From: Hirsutella rhossiliensis
Taxonomy: Eukaryota > Ascomycota > Sordariomycetes > Hypocreales > Ophiocordycipitaceae
Reading direction: 5' to 3'
NCBI RefSeq assembly: GCF_020360975.1
Contig: NW_025408668.1
Coordinates: forward strand, 7,998,001-8,062,000
Length of the DNA: 64,000 bases
Within the stretch, counting starts at the first letter, position 1. Every line of letters starts with the position of its first letter. Shown in pieces: positions 57,106-64,000 of this stretch. Made by a program: the position numbers and the translations under genes. The notes beneath the pieces were generated by a model that had not been told where the DNA came from, did not search any database, and saw nothing but the letters and a program-made list of their open reading frames with translations.

Positions 57106-60100
57106 TACCCCTTAGCTATAGCCTGCCCTTATAGAAAGGGTAAAGCTAAATACCTAGGCCGGTAGCGTATAGAGGAGGTCTTAGTCTATACTTATCCCCT
57201 ACTTAAGAAATCTAGGTTTTAGCTCTAGGCTCTTTTAGACCTACTTTAGGAAAGGGGCCTTAAGGAGGAAATCAAGTCCTATAAGAAAGGGGGGCTTCTC
57301 TAAGGATAAGTCCCTAAAAAGGGGGCCTTTAAGAAGAATAAGTCCTAATTAAGCTAGGGGCCCTCCTCTAGGATAAGTCCTAATTCCTCTCTTCGGCTAT
57401 AGACGTCTCCTTCCTCTTACGTGCTATTAGCTCCTCTCGTAGACTCTTAAGGCGGGCTTCTAAGGATAGCTTCTCTCGAACGTCTTCTAGCCTAATTTGC
57501 TATAAAAAGATAGCTAGCTTCTGCTTTAGCAAGGGCTTTGTAAGACCGTCGGCTTTTATCGATGCTGTTAGAACCTAACGGACGGAAATAAGTCCCCTTT
57601 AGACCTCTTAGCGTAACTAATGCTAGTAGATATCGATATACCGTAGCCGGGTCGATAGCTTACTATTTTCCTCTATAAGAATTCGTATAGTCTATATATT
57701 ATCGCATTCTATAGCTAATAGGGACGGAATTTATAGTCGTAACGATATTAGTAGCCGGCTAAGGAAAATCGCTTCTTTTAACGCTTCTAAAAGAGCTAGT
57801 AGCTCTGCCTCTATACTTAATATAGTAACGGTAGCTTATTTCGAAGCTCTCTAAGCAATAGTTCCTTTAAAAAGGGATATAATATACCCCTATAAGCTCT
57901 TTCTATCTAAGGAATTGTCCGTAAAGGACGAATCGCTTAAATAAAGGAAGATTTCGGCAGCTAGTTTCCTTCCCTACCCTCCTAGGCGTAGACCGTATAA
58001 TCTCGTTAAATAGAGATAAAGGATAGCTCTGTCTACTGCTTCTTAATGCCTAGGGCTAGGATTCTAGTTATGCCTAGCTAGCTAGGAGACCGTAAAAGAG
58101 ATATCCGGTCTAGTAGAAATAGCTGAAAAAAGTAGGGAGCCTACCTTCTATTAATATTAGTATTTCTCTTGCTCCCTAGCTTAAAAAGACGGATTAGGCA
58201 AAAGCTCTTTATCTAATATAGGCGTAGAGGGAAGCTTCTTATCGAGGGAATTAGGGAGGAATTTATAAGCGACCTTATCGATATAGGCGTCTTAGGTAAG
58301 CTAGATAGTCTATTAGGACCTATTCCTAAGGATTCGTATCCCTAGGAACCACTTTAGCTCCCCTAGCCTAGTTATCTTATACCTTTATTGTAGGCCTCGT
58401 ATAGCCTCCCTAGTAGTAGCTTCTTCCTCTTTCGGGTAGGCCTAGATAATATCGTCGACGTAGAAGAAGACCGTGATTTTACCCTTCTATATTATACACG
58501 GTTCCTAAGGGACTTTCTTAAAGCCTAGGGCTTCGAGGGAACCTATTAAATGCTATTGCTAAAGAAGGGGTAATCTTCGTAGTCCGTATAGAGCTTTCCT
58601 AAGCCGTAGAACCTTTCCTAGTTATTAGAAACTAGGAGGAAGTCGTATATAGATAACTTCTTCTTCCTTAAGTAGGTAGTTAATAAAGGCGTTAACTATA
58701 TCTATCTAATCGAGTTCGAGGTCGAATTCTGCTACTATAGCTATAAGGGTCCGAAAAGACATCCCTGCTAGGGTGGTTGCCCTAGTAGGTAGATCCCCTT
58801 TTTCCTATTAATTCCTATAGATAACTAGCCGGGCTTTATACTTTTAAAGGAAGCCGTGTTTATTAGTCTTATAGATAAAGACCTACTTATAGCTAAGGAC
58901 CTGTTTTCCTCTTACCTTTTCCTTAAGGACGTCTTCGAAAGACCCTATCTCTTCGTGTAAGGCTAGGTGGTCTTTCTAGGCCTAGAAAAACTAGTCTTTA
59001 AAAGGGTGTCTTTCTAGCTGCTTCTAGTTTACTAGTAGGTCCGGGAGGTCTCTTTTATATGCCTTCCTTGCTAATAGCTATAGCTTAAAGAGCCGGCCTG
59101 CTATAAATGCTCCGTAGGAACCGTCTTCTATAGGCGTTAGATAGAAGTCGGAAAAACGATCGAAATAGGGGAGAGGTTAGTCTTCTTTAGTATCCGTATC
59201 GGGCCCTATACCTTCCTTTGCTTCTCGAAGCAGGGATAAAAAGGCAGCCGGGTAATCCTTTAAGAGAGGTGCCTTTCCTACCCCCTTAGGGGCCGAGACG
59301 GGAAGACTAACTAAAAAAGCTGCTTTTAGATCTTCTTCTTACGTAGGAGGAGGCGTAGGTAGGTAGGCGTATTCTAGCTCTACCGCTTTCCTATAGTCTC
59401 CTTCTTTGTCTAGATTATCTAATCTAATAGCTTCCTCTTCGAAGTCGGCGTTATCCTCGACTACTTCGACGTCGGTTTCTTCTTCCGTTTCCTTGTCTAG
59501 GACTTCTTCTTAAGACTATTAGGAAGGGGGGATTTAAATCTTTTAAATTAGCTAACGTTAAGAGAGTAAGAGGGGCTATTAATCCCTCTTTCCGTCGAAG
59601 AAGCTAGATTCGTTGAAAATTATATCCTAGTCGAAATAACCTTCCGTAGAAGAGAATCTAGATCCGGAAGATATTTATAAATTATAACTAACAGGTAACT
59701 AATAAAGGCTCTAGGATTAAGCTTTCTTTTCTTCTTCCTTTTTAGCTATATATCGGTAGTTATTGCGTATGCCTTATAGCTATAGGCACGAAGGTAGGCT
59801 AGCGAGGCCCTCTTCTTCGTAAAGAGCTTAAGTAGGGATTTCTAGTCTATTCCTTAGGTCTTAAAAAGGGTCTCTAGGTCCCTATAGTCCCTTAGTCCCC
59901 TAGGGTCCCTTAGGGTCCGGTTCCGAAGGTAATAGGCGGTCTTAACGACTTCCCTCTAAAGGTCGTATAGAAGCCTTATAGTAAGTCTTATCGTATAGGC
60001 CCTTTCTATTATAGCACCCCTTAATCTTTCTGCCCCTCCGTTCTAGGCCTAGGTATTCGGTGCTAATAGGAGGGGTAAAATGCCCCTTTTTCGAAGCTAA

Positions 60101-62514
60101 TTTAAGATATCCTTCGTAAATAGCTCTCCGTTAGACCGTATCTTCTTTACCTCGTAGCTAAAGTAGGATTTTATCTAGTTAACGAAGTCCTAGAGGGCAA
60201 ACTAGTTATGCTTACTTAGGTAGGTCCGTAAGAAATAGGGGAAAACTATCCCTAAAAAGGCGTCTATAAAAAACATTACCTTAACGAAGCTTTCCTAATC
60301 CCTAGAGACGTCGGTCTAGTCGACCTAAATTTCCTTACACGGCTGGTTCGGCCGTAAAGGCGTTCGTCTAGAAATTCGTCTCCTAGTCTTTCCTTAGCCG
60401 TAGTATTCGTATTCGACGGTCTTTAGGCCCCTTATTCGTACGCCCTGTTATTAGCCTAGCTTATGCAAAGCTAGGGGGCCCGGGTGACTAAGTTATGCGT
60501 GCTAAAGAAGACCGTCTCCTTAGGCTACCGGAAGAGGGTCCTTTAAACCTACCCTCCTTCGAGCAGGGAAAGCTAACTTCTCGAGAGATTCCTTCCTAAG
60601 GATAGGTCGGAATTCGAGAATAAATTAACCGAATTTCTCCTCGATAAGCCTAATAGTCTAATTCTTCTAGACTAGCCTCGTAGGCTTAGACGTCGTATCT
60701 TAGAAGATTCCTTCCTTTCGAAGAAAGCGGAAGGAAATTAAGCTCGTTAAAAATCGAGGGCAAAAAGCTACCCTTTTTCGTCGAAGAATTCGTATAGACC
60801 TATTAGGTAATTTTATCGTGAAATTCACCCTTCTATACCCCTCTATCCGTACGGTTAATTCCCCGGCAATAAGGTATTCCCTTTATGCCTTCTTAAAGGA
60901 CCGGAATCGTAAGAGTATATTATAGATATCGAGGGAAGCACTAGAGTTAAGGATAGCTAATTTTCGTAGGGGATAATCGGAGGGCTCTAACGGTTGGTCT
61001 TGGCCTTATTGATCCGTAGGGAAGATAAAGGCCGGATTTACTATACTAACGATTTTTCCTCGAATTTGCAGCTCGAATAGGGGCAGCGGCGTTAGTTGCT
61101 ATTTCTTAGCAACCTAAATCTCGTCTATCTTCTTCTATAACGAGGGGTCCTCCTTAAGAGACTATTATATCGTTTCTTATAGCCTCTTTAAAGGGTTAAA
61201 TCCTTTAGGTCGGTTTTCCTTAAAGACCTACTAGCATTATAATAATCGATGGCCTAGGGATTTATAGGCTAGGTAGCTGTTTCGTCGTCTAGTCTTCTAT
61301 TTCTTCGAGGAATCCTCGTCCCGATCTAGAAGGTCTGCTTAAAAACCCCCCCTTTTTACCCCTTATTGCTAATTTTAACGAAGAGGTTCGATTTCGACTA
61401 GTTCCCTGATTTTTCGACTAACGGACTAAAAGGTCTATTAGGGGACTAGTCGGGCCGGTCTAACTAACGGGACCGGGGCCGGGCCCGGAGCAAGAGGCGG
61501 AGCCGGGGCCGGGCCTACGGCAGCCGTTAAAGACAGTATTAATACTCTCGAGGGAGGAGGAGCCGAAGGAGCAATAGCCGCAGCAGCAGCAGCGGGAGCC
61601 GCAGCAATAGGGGCTGCAGCAGCTGCATAGGCAGTAGGTCGAGCCGTCTAGGTCGAGTGCTAGCTACGAAGGAATAAGACTGCTTACTATTATACTCTAG
61701 CAGCCTCTTTATCTAGTTCCCGGCTAGCCTCTCGAAAGATAGTCGAGTAACCGTTACTAATAGGCTTTATTAGTAGAGATATATCCCGTAGCTACTAGCC
61801 GGAAAGAGCTTATAAGGAAGTATTAGTTAGCTTCCTCGAGGATTTCTTCCTACTTAGCTAGCCACGAAGAAGCTAGTAGGTTCCTAGTAGAAAAGGCTCC
61901 TAGGTAGGCCGTATAGGTCTTCCTAATACGGTTAGTTATATAGCCCCTCGAGGGAGCTATCGAGGTCTCGAGCTTTAAAAGCCACTGCCTAGGAGTCTCT
62001 TCTTCTCGAAGAGTGATTAGCTTTGCGGCACTAACGGATTCCGTTATTGCTATACGTGCAGTAGTTAGCAACTTCGTCTCGTAAAGGTATTCCTTTTAGT
62101 GACTCTCGTAGTCGCCTAAGGCAGCAGAAAAAGCTCTCTGTTATGCAGAGGTTAGCTCGGAGAAGAGGGTAGCTCCCTCTATAAAGTCTGTTGCCTTAGG
62201 ACGAAGAGGGGGCTCGAGAGGGTCCTGCTTATTAGAGAAGACTAAATTGTAGATAGTTCTGTCTATACGAGCCCGTAGCTCCTTTACCTACTTATCCTAA
62301 TCTTAGGGCTCTATAAGAATCGTCCTATAGACCGTCGGGACGGTAGAGGAGTCGATTTTCGTTATCGTTACGAAAGAAGAGGGGGGGCAGAAAAGTCGGT
62401 TAAAAATCGGCTTTTCTAGTAAGAGGGGTAAAAGGAAGCTACGAGGGATGCAAGAAAGGTGCCTTTTATAGCAGCCGGAAGGTATAGGAATTCTATTCCT
62501 CCCGGGCTTATAAC
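57106..62514 (-). pseudogene. Copia-1b gag-pol inside the composite element
   Basis: Reverse complement of 35874-41266, same domains. Gag begins near 62.37 kb; 61850-62071 is a stop-free, ATG-started remnant of gag that reads TITESVS-like, EEETPRQWLLKLETSIAPSR and GYITNRIRKTYTAYLGAFST. This is the best-preserved part of this gag in the window; the Trp lost in copy a is still present. RT box YVDD near 58.45 kb is intact. The 18-bp in-frame repeat of copy a near 38.46 kb is present once here (near 59.89 kb). The copy lacks its own 5' LTR; a 73-bp LTR sits there. Confidence 0.85.
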
Positions 62515-62587
62515 TATCACGAAAAAAATATAGCCGCTTATTAGATATAAGCGATAGCGTTAATTAATATATATAGTATACGCGATA

Positions 62588-63005
62588 TAAGGAGGTCTAG
62601 TATATAAACGTTTAAAGGTTATAATAGTCCGATAATACCTTTACTTTATATACTACCCCTTTAACGTAATATCGCTAGTATTTAAATAACTTAATAATAG
62701 TAAATAGTTCTTAGTTTAAAATACTATAATTAAGTTTAGCTTTAATAAACTTCCTTAACTAAAATATAATTAAATAATAACGCTCTTTATTATTAAGTTA
62801 AGAGATAATTCTTACTATTGCGAATTATAATATATCTATTTTAATATAAATACGTCTTTTTAGATTATAATATTAAAGGAGTAGGGCTCCTTAAAAAGTA
62901 TCTTTAAGAGCTTAAAACGCTACTTATTTAGTAAGGTTTAGCTCTATACTCCCTAGCTTCTTTTTATTTTTACTCCCCTTTAATAATATAGTTAAGGGCG
63001 CTATA
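62588..63005 (-). pseudogene. Gypsy-C pol: RNase H region
   Basis: Minus strand from 63.0 kb: LLKGSKNKKKLGSIELNLT, AFQALKDTF-like, IRIIS, NNKERYYLIIFQLRKF-like, NYSILNQELFTIIKLFKYQR-like, VLSDYYNLQTFIY. This is the RT connection and RNase H of Ty3/Gypsy (YDTHDKELLAI and DHKNL blocks, with His now Tyr). Includes the right copy of the TAAGG duplication at 62588-62592. Confidence 0.75.
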
Positions 63006-63262
63006 TATAAAGGAATATATATTACGCTATAATTAGTTAAGTAGTAGAGATAGCTAAAGGTACTTTACTATATATATTATATTCTCCTTATTATAAGACT
63101 AAAGCTTATAAGAAGAGGGATTTTTCTTTTTTTATCGGAATAATAAGTAGTCTATAATATATAAGCGGGGTAAGCACGATTTCTTACTAATACCCTATTA
63201 ATATATTAGTATTATATACCTTAGTACTTTATTAGCTAATACCTCTTAGTAGCGCTCTTATA
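63006..63262. repeat. Solo LTR, family E, copy 2, inserted in Gypsy-C
   Basis: 257 bp; starts TATAAAGG and ends GCTCTTATA. Flanks CTATA (63001-63005) and TTATA (63263-63267) differ at one base and fit a mutated 5-bp duplication. Gypsy-C pol reads across when it is removed (FRVI joined to APLTILL). Confidence 0.7.
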
Positions 63263-63413
63263 TTATAACTCTAAAGTACCTATATATAAATTATTAGTAA
63301 AAATTATAGAACTTAAGGAAAACCTAAATATTATAATAGGTTATAAGTTTAGGCTATTAAGCTATTACTTCTACTTATTAAGGGTTTATTAATATCTTAT
63401 TAATAAATAAAAT
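63263..63413 (-). pseudogene. Gypsy-C pol: end of reverse transcriptase
   Basis: Minus-strand NPLQVEVI-like, then YYNIQVFLKFYNFYQQFIYR-like (with RIP stops in place of Gln/Trp): the FLGFANFYRRFI block that follows the Gypsy RT palm. Cut at 63413 by Gypsy-A4. Confidence 0.65.
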
Positions 63414-64000
63414 TATTATAAAATAAGTAAAGGTATATATATAGGTACTATTTATAAGATAATATTAATAAGCTATATAAAGCTCTCTTATATATAGCTA
63501 GCTTATATATATATATATAGGATCCGGCCCTTTATATATAACTATATAGCTTAGGCTATAGCCTAAGCTTATAACCTATAATAGTTAAAGACTTTTATAT
63601 AATACCTTCTCTTAAGCGGGGCGTAGCGCTACTTAATTAATAGCTTCTATACTATTAGGCCTATACTACTAGCTTTACCCTACCTTTTCCTATTAATTAT
63701 ACTAGCTCTCCTAGCTTTATTATCCCCGCGCTTATTAGCTTAAGTAGCTAGAACTAGGCTTTATACTTATTAGCCGGCTAGCCGTTTAAATAAGAGTATA
63801 ACCTATTATATACGCCCCTAAGTAGCTAGTAGCTAGCCTAGACCTACGTAAGCCTTAAGTTACCTATCCCCTTTACCTTAAGTAGCCTTCTTTACTTAAG
63901 GGTATATAAGGTAGTATCCCTCTCTTCTTTCTTTCTTTCCTTCTCTTCCTTCTTTAACTATAATAGTAGTAGTAATAAGTAAGTTTTACTTTACTTAAGG
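63414..64000 (-). mobile_element. Gypsy-A copy 4, 3' LTR and downstream end (cut by window edge)
   Basis: LTR at 63414-63599 (186 bp, heavily mutated), then the reversed polypurine tract from 63600 and about 400 bp matching 45916-46310 of copy 3 and, reversed, 12610-13042 of copy 1. The five bases before it are AAAAT; the partner duplication lies outside the window. This is the most RIP-eroded LTR of the family. Confidence 0.9.

Larger units (their letters stand above)
55740..62587 (-). mobile_element. Composite LTR element: miniature (TRIM-like) LTR array fused to a Copia-1 body
   Basis: Flanked by a perfect 5-bp duplication TAAGG (55735-55739 and 62588-62592) and by identical-type 73-bp LTRs at both ends. 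Minus-strand order: 73-bp LTR (62515-62587), Copia-1 primer-binding site and gag-pol (57106-62514), Copia-1 LTR (56631-57105), then three 224-bp miniature interiors separated and ended by 73-bp LTRs. Excising it restores the Gypsy-C frame (...IYQTSLNKKQ, allowing one RIP stop), proving that the whole block occupies one insertion site. Confidence 0.85.

Noticed and set aside
1..64000. Bacterial or organellar origin suggested by low GC
   Set aside because: LTR retrotransposons with chromodomains, a Tad1-like LINE, a Fot1-like element and the CpA-directed mutation pattern all point to a filamentous ascomycete nuclear genome.

Overview
The window is a gene-poor, heavily mutated transposon graveyard from a filamentous ascomycete (inferred: Pezizomycotina). 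CpA and TpG are almost absent over most of the 64 kb and TpA is in great excess. Nearly every element-derived reading frame carries TAA/TAG stops where homologues have Gln or Trp, and Tyr where they have Cys or His. This is the footprint of repeat-induced point mutation (RIP). I found no intact gene and no convincing host housekeeping gene; the few longer ORFs are stop-free scraps of retrotransposon genes or shadows. Domain calls come from reading frames by eye, treating RIP-type stops as Gln/Trp, so edges without a repeat boundary or target-site duplication (TSD) are approximate.

Layout, left to right. 1-1105: 5' end of a Copia element (family Copia-1, minus strand). 1190-5540: Gypsy-B pol (plus). 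6269-13228: complete chromodomain Gypsy-A copy 1 with 186-bp LTRs and TSD ACTAT. 13.2-15.2 kb: an unrecognised decayed ORF. 15185-15519 and 34030-35397: two halves of a Gypsy-D gag, split by a full-length Tad1-like LINE (15520-34016, minus) with a 13-bp TSD and a TAA-repeat tail. That LINE is split in turn by Gypsy-A copy 2 (20076-27047, TSD GGTAG) and by a truncated Copia-2 (28423-32505). 35398-41752: complete Copia-1 copy. 41753-42115: fragment of a Fot1/pogo-like transposon. 42.5-44.4 kb: a solo LTR and a second unrecognised decayed ORF.

44.7-63.4 kb is one Gypsy-C element (minus strand) that was hit repeatedly: by Gypsy-A copy 3 (45730-54534, TSD GTTAG), which carries a complete Fot1-like transposon (51613-53460, TA duplication); by a composite LTR element (55740-62587, TSD TAAGG); by a 257-bp solo LTR (63006-63262); and by Gypsy-A copy 4 (63414 to the end). 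Removing the insertions restores the Gypsy-C reading frame, which fixes the order of events.

Two observations stand out. (1) The 55.7-62.6 kb insertion is a chimera. A miniature LTR element (73-bp LTR, 224-bp interior, tandemly repeated) shares the primer-binding site and the polypurine/LTR edge of Copia-1, and has been joined to a Copia-1 body so that the two LTR types are swapped at the primer-binding site. (2) All three complete Gypsy-A copies carry, between pol and the 3' LTR, a frame of about 300 codons on the antisense strand that has stayed free of frameshifts. It encodes an Ala/Pro/Ser/Arg-rich protein with an acidic tail and looks like a real, undescribed accessory gene.
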